NCBI GenBank assembly: GCA_003490025.1
Contig: DNJC01000060.1
Location: 62,001-126,000 of the forward strand
Origin: Geobacter sp.
GTDB lineage: Bacteria; Desulfobacterota; Desulfuromonadia; Geobacterales; Geobacteraceae
Direction: 5' to 3'
Length of the DNA: 64,000 bases
Below, one piece after another: positions 7,801 to 16,631 of this stretch (positions are counted from its first letter, which is position 1; every line of letters starts with the position of its first letter). The notes beneath the pieces were generated by a model. It had not been told where the DNA came from. It saw only the letters and a list, made by a program, of their open reading frames with translations, and did no database searches. The position numbers were made by a program, and so were the translations under genes.

Positions 7801-10077
7801 ATGAGTGAGACGAATGTGTCGACTGCGGCAAAAACACCAAGTGCCGAGGAAATAGCACTGATCAAGAAGTTCCTAAACGATACCACCCTGTTCCTTGGCC
7901 CGGATCCGGAGATCATGCGCCGGCACGACCTGATGCCGCGCTCCGAGGCGGAAGAGGCGGCCATGCAGGTGGTCAACGACGTGCACGTGACGGCCAAGAT
8001 CCGGGACCGGGTCCAGGCCGGCTGCGATGAAGGTTTCGAGATGGTCGAGGCGATGGGGGCGGCCCCCGGCGCCAAGTGGGGCGACGTCATCACCGGCGTG
8101 TACACAGCCTCGGGCGACCTGGCCATCGCCAGCGCCGGGGGGGTGCTCATCTTCTCGACGCTGGTGCACCACCCGATCAAGTTCATCATCAAGAACTGGA
8201 TGAACGATCCTACGGTGGGGGTGCGCGAAGGGGACGGCTTCATCCATAACGACTCCCGTTATGGCAACGTCCACAACACCGACCAGAGCATGATCCTGCC
8301 GATCTTCTGGGACGGCAAGCTGGTCTGCTGGGTCGCCTCCACGGTGCATGAGGGGGAGAACGGCGCCATCGAGCCGGGCGGCATGCCGTCCATGGCCGAG
8401 ACCTCCTTCGACGAGGGTCTCAAGATGAGCCCGTTCCGCGTGGTCGAGAACTACCAGATCAAGCGCGACGTGCTCACCTTTCTGCAGAACTCGGTGCGCG
8501 AGCCGAAGCTCCAGTTCGAGGACATGAAGGTCAAGCTCTACGCCTGTCTGCGGATCAAGCAGCGGGTCGAGGAGACGCTTCGCACCGACGGTCCCCAGGC
8601 GCTGATCTCCACGCTGCGGCTGACCATGGAGAACGTCCGCGCCGAGGTGGTGCGCCGCATCCGCGAGTGGCCGGACATGACGGTCAGGACCTACATCATC
8701 CAGGACTCGACCCTGCGCGAGAACTGCGTGGTGAAGATCAACTGCCAGCTCACCAAGACCGGCGACCGGCTGATCTTCGACTTCCGCGGTTCGAGCCCCG
8801 AGTTCACCAACCGCGCCACCAACACCGTTTTGGCCGGCCTCAAGGGGATGATCGCCCAGATGTTCCTCTGCTACGTCTGGCCGGACCTCCCCAGGGGGCA
8901 GGCGGCCTTCGCCCCGATCGAGGTGGTCACCGATCCCAATTCCATCGTCGACTGCTCCTACGACGCGCCGAACTCGCAGAGCCTGATGTCGATCTTCACC
9001 GGCTTCACCGCGGCGCAGCACGCCGTGGCCAAGTTCCTCTACAGCTGCCCGGAGAAGTACACCAAGGTCCATGCGCCGACCTTCAACATGATCAACACCT
9101 TCATCTGGGGGGGGGTGAGCCAGCACGGCGAGACCCTGGGGAACCTCTGCGCCGACCTGAACGGCATGGGGCACGGCGCCCGCTCCGACTCGGACGGCGA
9201 ACCCGCCCTGGCGCCGATCTTTGCCACCATGGCGGACATCGGCGAGCAGGAGCTGAACGAGGAGGAAGTCCCCTTCCTGCAGCTCGTCTCCAAGAAGATG
9301 ACCAAGGACGCCATCGCCCCCGGCAAGTACCGCGGCGGGCAGGGGTACACCATGATGGTCGCCACCAAGGATAGCGAGCAGTGGGGCTTCATGACCGTCT
9401 GCCAGGGGGCCAAGATCCCGCCGATGCAGGGTCTCTTCGGCGGCTACTCCTGCGGCGCCTACCCGCTTTGCAAGGTGAAGGGGGTCGACGTCTACGACGT
9501 GCTGCTCGACGAGCCGCACAAGTTCAAGCATTCCATCGCCGAGATCATGAACGAGCAGCCGTTCGAGGGCGCCAGCTACACCACCCACCACATGGGGATG
9601 GGGTTCGAGATCTCCAAGCGCGGCGAGATGTTCATGATTTCCCAGGGCGCCGGCGCCGGCTACGGTGACCTCCTGGAGCGCGAGCCCAGGGCGGTGATCA
9701 AGGACATCGAGGAAGGGCTCATCTCCGAAGGGGTGGCGGAAAAGCTCTACAAGGTGAAGTTCGACCACGCCACCCTGGCGATAAACCAGGACGCCACCCG
9801 CGAGCTGCGCGACAAGGAGCGCAAGGACCGCGTCAGGCGCGGGGTTCCCTACGCCCAGTTCGTCGAGACCTGGAACACGCCCAAGCCCCCGGCGCATCTG
9901 CAGTACTTCGGCTGCTGGGGCGACGACGTCGGCACCCTCTACGTCGGCTCTCCCGAGATTACCCGCGAGGCCGACAAGCCCAAGCCCAACTACATGCGTC
10001 ATCCGAAGGATGTCCGGATCGACGAACTGGAAGCCCGTCTCGCCGAGCTGGGCGCCCTTGGGGATGAAAAGAAATGA
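7801..10077 (+). CDS. Ketone carboxylase, Apc4-type subunit (hydantoinase B family)
   Basis: 758 aa (about 84 kDa). The protein matches the HyuB/AcxB-like large subunit: GDVITGVYTASGDLAIAS near residue 95, NDPTVGVREGDGFIHND near 140, and later FDFRGSSPEFTNRATN and GGVSQHGETLGN. The HyuB subunit holds the site where enol phosphate and carboxyphosphate are joined. The ATG at 7801 is chosen over a TTG two codons upstream because GAGAGG is well spaced from it. The last four bases (ATGA) overlap the start of the next gene, showing translational coupling to the Apc5-type subunit. Confidence 0.86.
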   Translation: MSETNVSTAAKTPSAEEIALIKKFLNDTTLFLGPDPEIMRRHDLMPRSEAEEAAMQVVNDVHVTAKIRDRVQAGCDEGFEMVEAMGAAPGAKWGDVITGVYTASGDLAIASAGGVLIFSTLVHHPIKFIIKNWMNDPTVGVREGDGFIHNDSRYGNVHNTDQSMILPIFWDGKLVCWVASTVHEGENGAIEPGGMPSMAETSFDEGLKMSPFRVVENYQIKRDVLTFLQNSVREPKLQFEDMKVKLYACLRIKQRVEETLRTDGPQALISTLRLTMENVRAEVVRRIREWPDMTVRTYIIQDSTLRENCVVKINCQLTKTGDRLIFDFRGSSPEFTNRATNTVLAGLKGMIAQMFLCYVWPDLPRGQAAFAPIEVVTDPNSIVDCSYDAPNSQSLMSIFTGFTAAQHAVAKFLYSCPEKYTKVHAPTFNMINTFIWGGVSQHGETLGNLCADLNGMGHGARSDSDGEPALAPIFATMADIGEQELNEEEVPFLQLVSKKMTKDAIAPGKYRGGQGYTMMVATKDSEQWGFMTVCQGAKIPPMQGLFGGYSCGAYPLCKVKGVDVYDVLLDEPHKFKHSIAEIMNEQPFEGASYTTHHMGMGFEISKRGEMFMISQGAGAGYGDLLEREPRAVIKDIEEGLISEGVAEKLYKVKFDHATLAINQDATRELRDKERKDRVRRGVPYAQFVETWNTPKPPAHLQYFGCWGDDVGTLYVGSPEITREADKPKPNYMRHPKDVRIDELEARLAELGALGDEKK

Positions 10078-10943
10078 GCCAGAATCTCGCCGATCTCATA
10101 GCCGCTGAAGATGCCTGCGTCGACATCAGGATCTGGCTCAAATCCTTCTCCTACACCAGGCGCCTGCTGCTGGGGGAGTCAGGTGACCCCTGGGAGAGCG
10201 CCAGCAAGTATCTCGCTTACTTCTCCCAGGCCCAGGGCTTGCTGAAACCGGACGTGGCGGTGCTTGAGGTCGGCGAGCTCTTCGATGCCTGGTTGCAGAA
10301 AAATCCCGCTGTCCGGGGCGAGCTGTCGGGAAAGCGCAAGCTTTCCTACCCGCTGCGCAGGCTTTTGGAACAGCCGCAGCCGCGGGAGCTTCTTGCCGAG
10401 ATCATCGACGCGGTGCTGGCGCAACTGCGCGGCAGGGTGCCGCTGGTCTTGTCCATGCCGTCCCCAAGCCACTGGCTGCACAGGGCGAACCGTGCGGCCG
10501 GACGCGAGGATGCGGCGCTGGACGGGGAGAGCATAGAGGACAGCGCCATGTATGTCGCCGATCTGGCGCGTTTCGTCTCCGGTGCCGCGGTGGGTGGCCT
10601 GCTGCTGGAAGAGTCGTTTCCGGAAGTCGACCTCGGTCCGGCCGATCTGGAGCTGTACCGCCCCCTGCTGAACGTCGCCGGGCACTACCGTTGGCCCCTG
10701 GCCCTGCGTCTGGGGCGTGCCGGGGTCGTCGACGGCCCGGCGCTCGGGGAGATCGACGCCTTCATCGGTGCCGGGGATTTCCCCGCTGCCGGCAGGGCAC
10801 ACGGCGTCGACCTCTCCGGGACGGTCTGGACGGGCGAGGCGCTGCCGGAATTGACGCCTAAGCAGTTCTTCTTCATAGACGTTCCGGGGGACGCCATGCC
10901 GGAGCAGGTGCTGGATTGCCTGGCAAGGCTGAAGGCGGCTTAA
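10074..10943 (+). CDS. Ketone carboxylase epsilon subunit, Apc5-type
   Basis: 289 aa (about 32 kDa). The start overlaps the stop of the Apc4-type gene (ATGA). No catalytic motif is visible; the sequence is a mainly helical soluble protein with segments such as PLVLSMPSPSHWLHRAN and PKQFFFIDVPGDAMPEQVLDC. In Aromatoleum the fifth subunit (Apc5) is encoded in the same position directly after Apc4 and joins a separable core complex to give active enzyme. The assignment here rests on position, size and coupling more than on recognised residues. Confidence 0.7.
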   Translation: MSQNLADLIAAEDACVDIRIWLKSFSYTRRLLLGESGDPWESASKYLAYFSQAQGLLKPDVAVLEVGELFDAWLQKNPAVRGELSGKRKLSYPLRRLLEQPQPRELLAEIIDAVLAQLRGRVPLVLSMPSPSHWLHRANRAAGREDAALDGESIEDSAMYVADLARFVSGAAVGGLLLEESFPEVDLGPADLELYRPLLNVAGHYRWPLALRLGRAGVVDGPALGEIDAFIGAGDFPAAGRAHGVDLSGTVWTGEALPELTPKQFFFIDVPGDAMPEQVLDCLARLKAA

Positions 10944-11010
10944 AGGGAGCATAGTTGCAGGCAGAGACGCAAAACGGCGTGGACGCCGATCGCCAAGGGA
11001 GGAACCGCAC

Positions 11011-12291
11011 ATGAAGGAGACGGAGCAGTTGGATCTTGCAGCCGAATCGGGAGCCGACAAACGGATTCCCGTGACCCTGCTCACAGGCTTTCTGGGGGCC
11101 GGGAAAACCACCCTGCTGAACCACCTGCTGCAGCATCCGGAGATGGCCGGGGCGGCGGTCCTGATCAACGAATTCGGGACGGTCGGCATCGATCACCACC
11201 TGGTGGAGCGGGTCGACGAGAACATGATCATCCTCGACTCGGGCTGCATCTGCTGCAGCGTGCAGGGCGACCTGGTCAAGGCCCTGAAGAACCTGGCCCA
11301 GCGCAGCTCAAGGCGCGAGATCCCGCCGGTGTCCAGGGTGGTCATCGAAACCACCGGCCTGGCCGATCCGGTTCCGGTGATCTCGACCCTGACCCAGGAA
11401 TGGTTCGTCGCGGCCCGCTACCGGTGCGACGGCGTCGTCACGGCGGTCTCCGCCACCCACGCCCTGAAGCAGCTCGACAAGCACCGGGAGGCCGTGCGCC
11501 AGGTCACCATGGCCGACCGGCTGCTGATCACCAAGTGCGACCTTGCCGACATCGACAGCCGCGCCGCCCTGGGCGAGCGGCTGGAGGCCCTCAACCCGGG
11601 TACGCCGCGGATCGAGGTGCATCTGGGGCGGGTCAGACCGCAGGTGCTGTTCGGATGCGGCATCTACCAGACCGGGTTACGGGCGAGCAGCGTCGCGACC
11701 TGGCTGGGCGAGGAGCAGGCCCGGAGGCGTGTGGCCGGTGGCCACCACCCCTTGGTTCGGCGCGGCGACAAAACCGGAGGCGCCCGTAGCTTCGCCCATG
11801 CCAGGGAGCGCCATGATGACTCTGTCACCAGTTTCGTAATCGAATTCGAGGGACCGGTCCCCTGGCGCAACTTCGCCGTGGAGATGGGACGGGTGCTGCA
11901 GCGGCACGGCCCCAAGATCCTGCGGGTCAAGGGGCTCATGGACATCGCGGGCGACCCCCTGCCGCGGGTCATCCACTGCGTGCAGGACGTGGCCTACCCG
12001 CCGGTGAGCCTGGCCAAGTGGCCGGATCAAGGCCCTTTCGAGGATCGCCGCGGTCGGCTGGTGTTCATCGTCCACGACCTGGCGCGCGAGGAGGTGGCCG
12101 CCATCCGCGGCGCGCTCCTCGAAGCCTCCGACGGCGCCGCCGGCGCGGGACCGGGTCTTGCCGCCTGCCCTTTCCCCACCAGGTGCTGGCTCGCCTGCAA
12201 CGTGAACCGGGGAGGGACCTCGGCCCTGGAGCTGGACGGCTGGGTCGCGCAGCCGATACGCCTGCGCTCCAAAGCAAGCTATTCATCCTGA
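11011..12291 (+). CDS. CobW/COG0523 family GTPase, probable metallochaperone for the carboxylase
   Basis: 426 aa. The N-terminus has Walker A TGFLGAGKTTLLNHLL, the switch region VLINEFGTVGIDHHL, the family metal motif GCICCSVQGD (CxCC), and the G-domain motif ITKCDLAD. The middle carries a basic, His-containing stretch (GGHHPLVRRGDKTG), and the C-terminal half matches the CobW C-terminal domain (HGPKILRVKGLMDI). COG0523 proteins deliver zinc, cobalt or other metals to enzymes. GGGAGG lies upstream of the ATG. Its place between the carboxylase subunits and the CoA-transferase suggests that it supplies metal to the carboxylase, whose relatives contain Zn (Apc) or Mn/Fe/Zn (Acx). This role is inferred. 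Confidence 0.82.
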   Translation: MKETEQLDLAAESGADKRIPVTLLTGFLGAGKTTLLNHLLQHPEMAGAAVLINEFGTVGIDHHLVERVDENMIILDSGCICCSVQGDLVKALKNLAQRSSRREIPPVSRVVIETTGLADPVPVISTLTQEWFVAARYRCDGVVTAVSATHALKQLDKHREAVRQVTMADRLLITKCDLADIDSRAALGERLEALNPGTPRIEVHLGRVRPQVLFGCGIYQTGLRASSVATWLGEEQARRRVAGGHHPLVRRGDKTGGARSFAHARERHDDSVTSFVIEFEGPVPWRNFAVEMGRVLQRHGPKILRVKGLMDIAGDPLPRVIHCVQDVAYPPVSLAKWPDQGPFEDRRGRLVFIVHDLAREEVAAIRGALLEASDGAAGAGPGLAACPFPTRCWLACNVNRGGTSALELDGWVAQPIRLRSKASYSS

Positions 12292-12331
12292 ACGGCGGAA
12301 GAGCGGCGCTAATCAGGTAGCAGAATCGTTC

Positions 12332-12432
12332 CCTCCCCCGGAGGGGGAGGGCCAGGGAGGGGGAAACCCGGCCGGTTCTTCGTTGGAAGCCGCAGTCTTC
12401 CCCCCTCCCGACCTCCCCCCGCTGGGGGGAGG
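12332..12432. repeat. Pair of short GC hairpins between the CobW and CoA-transferase genes
   Basis: The 214-bp gap holds two strong hairpins: CCCTCCCCCGGAGGGGGAGG at about 12332-12351 and CCTCCCCCCGCTGGGGGGAG at about 12412-12431. Neither is followed by a T-tract, so they look like dispersed intergenic repeats rather than factor-independent terminators. They might lower expression of, or separate, the downstream genes. Confidence 0.45.
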
Positions 12433-12505
12433 AGTAGGGTGTGCGGGACAGACCAAAACAGTGCCGGGATGGCAGGTACAACATCGTGAGAAGGAGAGCA
12501 TACGC

Positions 12506-13195
12506 ATGAAAGTCCGCACTTCGATAGAGGAAGCGATCAATGACATTCAGGACGGAGCGACCATCATGGCCGGCGGATTCGGGCTGGTCGGCATCCCCGA
12601 GAAGCTGATCGAAGGGTTGCTGCGAAAAGGGACCAAGGACCTGACCATCATTTCCAACAACTGCGGCATCGACGACTACGGACTGGGGACCCTTTTGAGA
12701 ACCAGGCAGATACGGAAGATGGTCGCCTCGTATGTCGGCGAAAACAGGGAATTCGAACGGCAATTCCTGGCCGGGGAGCTGGAGCTGGAGTTCGTCCCGC
12801 AGGGTACGCTCGCGGAGAGGATCCGGGCCGGCGGCGCGGGGATCCCGGCATTCTACACGCCGGCCGGCGTCGGTACCGAGCTTGCCAGGGACAAGGAGAT
12901 ACGGAGCTTCGGCGGCAAGGAGTACGTGCTGGAAACCGCGCTGCGCGCGGACTTCTCCTTCGTCAAGGCGTGGAAGGGGGACCGGGCCGGCAACCTCGTC
13001 TACAACAAGACCGCCTGCAACTTCAATCCGATGATGGCGGCTGCCGGCAAGGTGACCATCGCCGAAGTGGAGGATCTTTTGGACGTGGGTCAGCTCGATG
13101 CCAATTTCATCCACACACCCGGGGTTTACGTGCAGCGGGTCATCCAGTGCTCGGGTCATGAAAAGCGCATCGAGCGGAGAACGGTAAGTTCCTAA
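12506..13195 (+). CDS. 3-oxoacid CoA-transferase subunit A
   Basis: 229 aa. The start region (SIEEAINDIQDGATIMAGGFGLVGIPEKLI) and the NNCGIDDYGLG segment are typical of the alpha subunit of succinyl-CoA:3-ketoacid (ScoA/AtoD) transferases. The ATG at 12506 has AAGGAGAG upstream; longer readings run into the repeat region and are not favoured. It pairs with the beta subunit 14 bp downstream. In this operon it should move CoA from an acyl-CoA (succinyl- or acetyl-CoA) to the 3-oxoacid made by the carboxylase. The known acetophenone pathway uses a CoA ligase at this step instead. Confidence 0.88.
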   Translation: MKVRTSIEEAINDIQDGATIMAGGFGLVGIPEKLIEGLLRKGTKDLTIISNNCGIDDYGLGTLLRTRQIRKMVASYVGENREFERQFLAGELELEFVPQGTLAERIRAGGAGIPAFYTPAGVGTELARDKEIRSFGGKEYVLETALRADFSFVKAWKGDRAGNLVYNKTACNFNPMMAAAGKVTIAEVEDLLDVGQLDANFIHTPGVYVQRVIQCSGHEKRIERRTVSS

Positions 13196-13209
13196 GGAGG
13201 AAACAGGGC

Positions 13210-13866
13210 ATGTCTTTGACAAGAGAAGAGATTGCGCAACGCGCCGCGCAGGAGATCGAGAGCGGCTTTTATGTGAACCTGGGGATCGGCATTCCGACTC
13301 TTGTCGCGAACTATATACCCCCGGACAGGCATGTGGTTTTGCAGTCGGAGAACGGCCTGCTCGGCATCGGCCCCTACCCCAAGGAGGCGGACATCGACCC
13401 GGAGCTGATCAACGCCGGCAAGGAGACCATCACCATGATCCCCGGCTCCAGCCTTTTCAGCAGCGCGGAATCGTTCGCCATGATCCGCGGCGGCCATATA
13501 AACCTCTCCATTTTGGGGGGGATGGAGGTCTCGGTGCGGGGGGACCTGGCCAACTGGGTGGTGCCGGGGAAGATGGTGAAGGGGCCCGGCGGCGCCATGG
13601 ACCTCGTCAACGGGGCCCAGCGTGTCGTCGTGATCATGGATCACTGCAGCAAGAACGGCGCGCCTAAGATAACCAAGAACTGCACCCTGCCGCTCACCGG
13701 CAAGGGGGTGGTGAACCGCATCATCACGGACAGGGCGGTGATAGATGTCACCGCGCGCGGTCTGGAACTGAAGGAGATCGCCCCCGGATTGACGGTCGAG
13801 GAAGTGGTGCTGGCGACCGGGGCGGAGCTGATCGTCGATCCGGAGCTGAAGGTCATCGAGTTGTAA
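13210..13866 (+). CDS. 3-oxoacid CoA-transferase subunit B
   Basis: 218 aa. It carries the beta-subunit hallmarks: YVNLGIGIPTLVANYIP, the catalytic glutamate in SENGLLGIGP (near residue 51) and GGHINLSILGGMEVS. The glutamate forms the covalent CoA thioester intermediate in this family. The start ATG follows AAGGAGG, and the gene lies 14 bp after subunit A. The two subunits together equal one ScoAB/AtoDA enzyme. The substrate, acetoacetate or a longer or aryl 3-oxoacid, is set by the ketone used upstream and cannot be read from these residues. Confidence 0.9.
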   Translation: MSLTREEIAQRAAQEIESGFYVNLGIGIPTLVANYIPPDRHVVLQSENGLLGIGPYPKEADIDPELINAGKETITMIPGSSLFSSAESFAMIRGGHINLSILGGMEVSVRGDLANWVVPGKMVKGPGGAMDLVNGAQRVVVIMDHCSKNGAPKITKNCTLPLTGKGVVNRIITDRAVIDVTARGLELKEIAPGLTVEEVVLATGAELIVDPELKVIEL

Positions 13867-13926
13867 GCGGTCGGGTTACTCCGTGGCAACTCCCTGAACC
13901 TCAACCTGATCAAAGAGAGGTAGCAA

Positions 13927-15090
13927 ATGCGCAGCGTATCCGTCATAGGCGTGGGCGAAACCAGGATGGGCCGCTTCCCGGACAGATCCTTGAGGGACCT
14001 GATCCTCGAGGGAGGCGACAAGGCGATCCGTGACGCCGGGATCGGGAAAAAAGAAATCCAGGCCCTCTTCATGAGCAACTACAACGCCCAGTTCTTTTGC
14101 GGCCAGGGGCATGTCGCGCCCCTCGCCTGCGAGGTGCTCGGCCTTGGCAACATTCCGGCGCTCCGCGTCGAAGGGGCCTGCGCCTCGGGAGGGCTGGCGT
14201 TCAGGCAGGCCTGGATCGCCGTGGCGTCCGGTCTGTACGACGTGGTCCTGGTCGGCGGTGTGGAGAAGATGACCCATCAGTCGACGGAGACGGTGACCGA
14301 AGGTCTCGCTGGCGCCTCGGACGTCGAACTGGAGGCCGGACTCGGCGCGACCTTCCCGTCGCTGTTCGCCATGATCGCCAACAGGTATTTCCACGAGTAC
14401 GGCAACGTCCGGGACGAGATGGCGCTCTGCGCGGTGCAAAACCACGAGAACGCCCTGCTAAACCCCGATGCGCAGTTGCAAAAGCGCATCACCGTGGAAC
14501 AGGTGAAGCAGGGTTTCCCCGTCGCCGATCCTCTTACCGTTTTCGACTGTTCCCTGATCTCGGACGGATCGGCGTTCGTGGTGCTGGCGGCAACCGAGGT
14601 GGCGCAGGCGATTTCCGGCAGGCGCCTGGTCGAGGTGATCGGCTCCGGTCACGCCGGCGACACCCTGACCCTCGCCTCCAAGAGGAGCCTGACCACATTC
14701 GACGCCACCGTGCATGCCGCCGGGCAGGCCTACGCCATGGCCCGGCTCAAGCCCGCCGATATCGATTTCGCCGAGGTGCACGACTGTTTCACCATCACGC
14801 AGATCATCAACATCGAGGACCTCGGCTTCTTCGCCAAGGGGAAGGGGGGGCTCGGCGTGTCTCAGGGAAGGACCGCGGCGAAAGGGAGCATGCCGATCAA
14901 CTTGAGCGGCGGCTTGAAGGCCAAGGGGCACCCGATCGGGGCCACCGGCCTGAGCCAGATCCACGAAGTGGTCACCCAACTGCGCGGAGAAGCCGGTGAC
15001 AGGCAGACGGGGAATGCGGACATCGGCCTGACGCACAACATAGGCGGCACTGCGGCCACCTGTGTGGTCAACATCTTCAGAGGGAGGTAA
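13927..15090 (+). CDS. Thiolase family protein (3-oxoacyl-CoA thiolase, SCP-x/BbsB-like)
   Basis: 387 aa. The nucleophilic cysteine is in VEGACASGGLAFRQA (near residue 89). The C-terminal catalytic segments are EVHDCFTITQI and GGLKAKGHPIGATGLSQ, with the His of GHPIGA. The lack of a second cysteine motif near the C-terminus (CxGGG in classical thiolases) and the VHDCFT form place it with the SCP2/BbsB/Ltp-like group, members of which pair with DUF35 proteins. It is followed 4 bp later by such a small partner. It should split the 3-oxoacyl-CoA into acetyl-CoA plus a shorter or aryl acyl-CoA. Some members of the group are aldolases, so the thiolase call comes partly from context. Confidence 0.82.
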   Translation: MRSVSVIGVGETRMGRFPDRSLRDLILEGGDKAIRDAGIGKKEIQALFMSNYNAQFFCGQGHVAPLACEVLGLGNIPALRVEGACASGGLAFRQAWIAVASGLYDVVLVGGVEKMTHQSTETVTEGLAGASDVELEAGLGATFPSLFAMIANRYFHEYGNVRDEMALCAVQNHENALLNPDAQLQKRITVEQVKQGFPVADPLTVFDCSLISDGSAFVVLAATEVAQAISGRRLVEVIGSGHAGDTLTLASKRSLTTFDATVHAAGQAYAMARLKPADIDFAEVHDCFTITQIINIEDLGFFAKGKGGLGVSQGRTAAKGSMPINLSGGLKAKGHPIGATGLSQIHEVVTQLRGEAGDRQTGNADIGLTHNIGGTAATCVVNIFRGR

Positions 15091-15094
15091 CGGC

Positions 15095-15319
15095 ATGAAA
15101 AGGCGCGCCACCTTATACAGCTATTCGATCGTTCACAGCGGAACGGACGCTTTCAAAGACAAGACACCCTACCTGCTGGCCATCGTGGAGGAGAACCGGC
15201 GCAAAAGCATCGCCCGTATCGAAGGATACAGCGACGGGATCGACGTCCGTGTCGGCATGGAAGTGGAATTCCTGGCCGAGGCTGAAGACGGCGCCGCCAG
15301 ATACCGCTTTGTCCAGTAG
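15095..15319 (+). CDS. Small OB-fold protein, DUF35-like thiolase partner lacking the zinc ribbon
   Basis: 74 aa. The sequence LYSYSIVHSGTDAFKDKTPY then LLAIVEE, and later GMEVEFLAE, matches the C-terminal OB-fold of DUF35 (ChsH2/BbsA-like) proteins. The N-terminal zinc-ribbon half (Cys-x2-Cys pairs) is absent; the protein has no cysteine. The ATG at 15095 is chosen because GGGAGG precedes it. DUF35 proteins form complexes with SCP2-type thiolases and aldolases (BbsAB, Ltp2-ChsH2), so this is probably the small subunit of the preceding enzyme. The fold call is by motif only. Confidence 0.65.
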   Translation: MKRRATLYSYSIVHSGTDAFKDKTPYLLAIVEENRRKSIARIEGYSDGIDVRVGMEVEFLAEAEDGAARYRFVQ

Positions 15320-15361
15320 CGGGAACCGCAGCATACCTGAAGGTGAAAAGGAGAACATCTT

Positions 15362-16426
15362 ATGGGGAAGACGATGAAGGCGTTTGTCATGAAGGGAATC
15401 AACGAAGTTGCCATGGTCGACAGGCCCATTCCGGAACCGGGCCCCAACGATGCCATCATCAAGACCACCCTCGCCATGGTGTGCACCTCCGACGTGCACA
15501 CGGTCGCGGGAGGTCTCGGAGACATCAGGGACCGGGTCCTAGGCCATGAAGCCGTCGGCACCGTCTACAAGTTGGGGAGCGCGGTTAAGGGTTTCAGGGA
15601 AGGCGACCGGGTCGCCGTCAACGCGATCACCCCCTGCTACAGGTGCGAGAACTGCCAGCGGGGCTTCACTTCCCAGTGCACGGTTCTTCTGGGCGGCTAC
15701 AAGTTCACCACCCAAAAAGACGGCAGCATGGCGGAATACTTCCACGTCAACGACGCGGAGGCCAATGTGGCCCTTATACCCGAGGGGGTTTCCGACGAGG
15801 CCGCGGCCTACGCCACGGACATGATGTCCACCGGCTTCAAGGGTGCGGAGAACGCCGGCATCCCGCTGGGAGGCTCAGGCGTGATCTTCGGCATGGGGCC
15901 GGTCGGGCTGATGGCGACCGCGGGCGCCCGGCTGCTCGGGGCCGGCCTGATCATCGCGGTGGACTGCGTGCCGTCGAGGCTGAAACTGGCGAGGGAGTAC
16001 GGCGCGGACGTCACCATCAACTTCCAGCAACAGGATCCCATCGCGGAGATCCTGAGGCTTACCGGGGGGCAGGGCGCCGATGCGGCGATGGATGCCCTCG
16101 GCTCGCAGGTCACCTTCGAGAACTGCTTCAAGGTGACCCGGCCCGGAGGGACGATCTCGAATATCGGTTATTTCGGGCATGGCGACTACGTGAAAATACC
16201 GCGACTCGAATGGGGTGTCGGGATGGGCGAGAAGACCATCAAGACGCTGCTTTGCCCGGGCGGCAGCGAACGGATGGGGCGGCTGATGCGGCTCATCCTG
16301 AGCGGGCGGGTCGATCCGACCAAGCTGAGCACCCATCACTTCAAGTTTGCCGACGTCGGGTGTGCGCTGGAGATGATGACCACCAAGGCCGACGGCATTC
16401 TGAAGCCCGTGATTCACTTCGACTGA
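15362..16426 (+). CDS. Zinc-dependent secondary-alcohol dehydrogenase (isopropanol dehydrogenase type)
   Basis: 354 aa, the full length of the medium-chain family. It closely resembles Thermoanaerobacter/Clostridium secondary alcohol dehydrogenases: CTSDVHTVAGGLGD with the catalytic Cys, LGHEAVG with the catalytic His-Glu, and VIFGMGPVGLMATAGARLLG as the nucleotide-binding loop. TISNIGYFGHGDYVKIPRLE and TLLCPGG near the C-terminus are group hallmarks. A structural zinc-like cluster CYRCENCQRGFTSQC is present, which the thermophilic secondary enzymes lack. It should oxidise a secondary alcohol to the ketone that the carboxylase uses. The match to enzymes acting on 2-propanol or 2-butanol argues for a short methyl ketone, but does not exclude 1-phenylethanol. 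Confidence 0.85.
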   Translation: MGKTMKAFVMKGINEVAMVDRPIPEPGPNDAIIKTTLAMVCTSDVHTVAGGLGDIRDRVLGHEAVGTVYKLGSAVKGFREGDRVAVNAITPCYRCENCQRGFTSQCTVLLGGYKFTTQKDGSMAEYFHVNDAEANVALIPEGVSDEAAAYATDMMSTGFKGAENAGIPLGGSGVIFGMGPVGLMATAGARLLGAGLIIAVDCVPSRLKLAREYGADVTINFQQQDPIAEILRLTGGQGADAAMDALGSQVTFENCFKVTRPGGTISNIGYFGHGDYVKIPRLEWGVGMGEKTIKTLLCPGGSERMGRLMRLILSGRVDPTKLSTHHFKFADVGCALEMMTTKADGILKPVIHFD

Positions 16427-16442
16427 AAGAAGAAGCATCGCC

Positions 16443-16616
16443 ATGAGCAATTTTAAGGATAATCCGCGCAAGAGGGTCCTGTCGGTACGTTTGAGCGAGG
16501 ATGAACTGGAAGAGCTGTTGCGCATATGCGATGAAACCGGCAAAACCCTGCCGCAACTCGTGAGGGAGGCATTGCCGCATATGGAAAACATCGCCCTTAT
16601 GAAGATGGATGTTTAA
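16443..16616 (+). CDS. Small ribbon-helix-helix type protein
   Basis: 57 aa. It reads MSNFKDNPRKRVLSVRLSED followed by two helices (ELEELLRICDETGK and LPQLVREALPHMEN). A basic strand followed by SxRLSxxE and an amphipathic helix is the pattern of CopG/Arc-type ribbon-helix-helix DNA-binding proteins. It starts 16 bp after the dehydrogenase stop and ends 15 bp before the outer-membrane gene, so it is inside the operon. It could be a local repressor or half of a degraded toxin-antitoxin pair; no toxin gene is adjacent. Confidence 0.6.
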   Translation: MSNFKDNPRKRVLSVRLSEDELEELLRICDETGKTLPQLVREALPHMENIALMKMDV

Positions 16617-16631
16617 AAAGGAGATAGTCCG

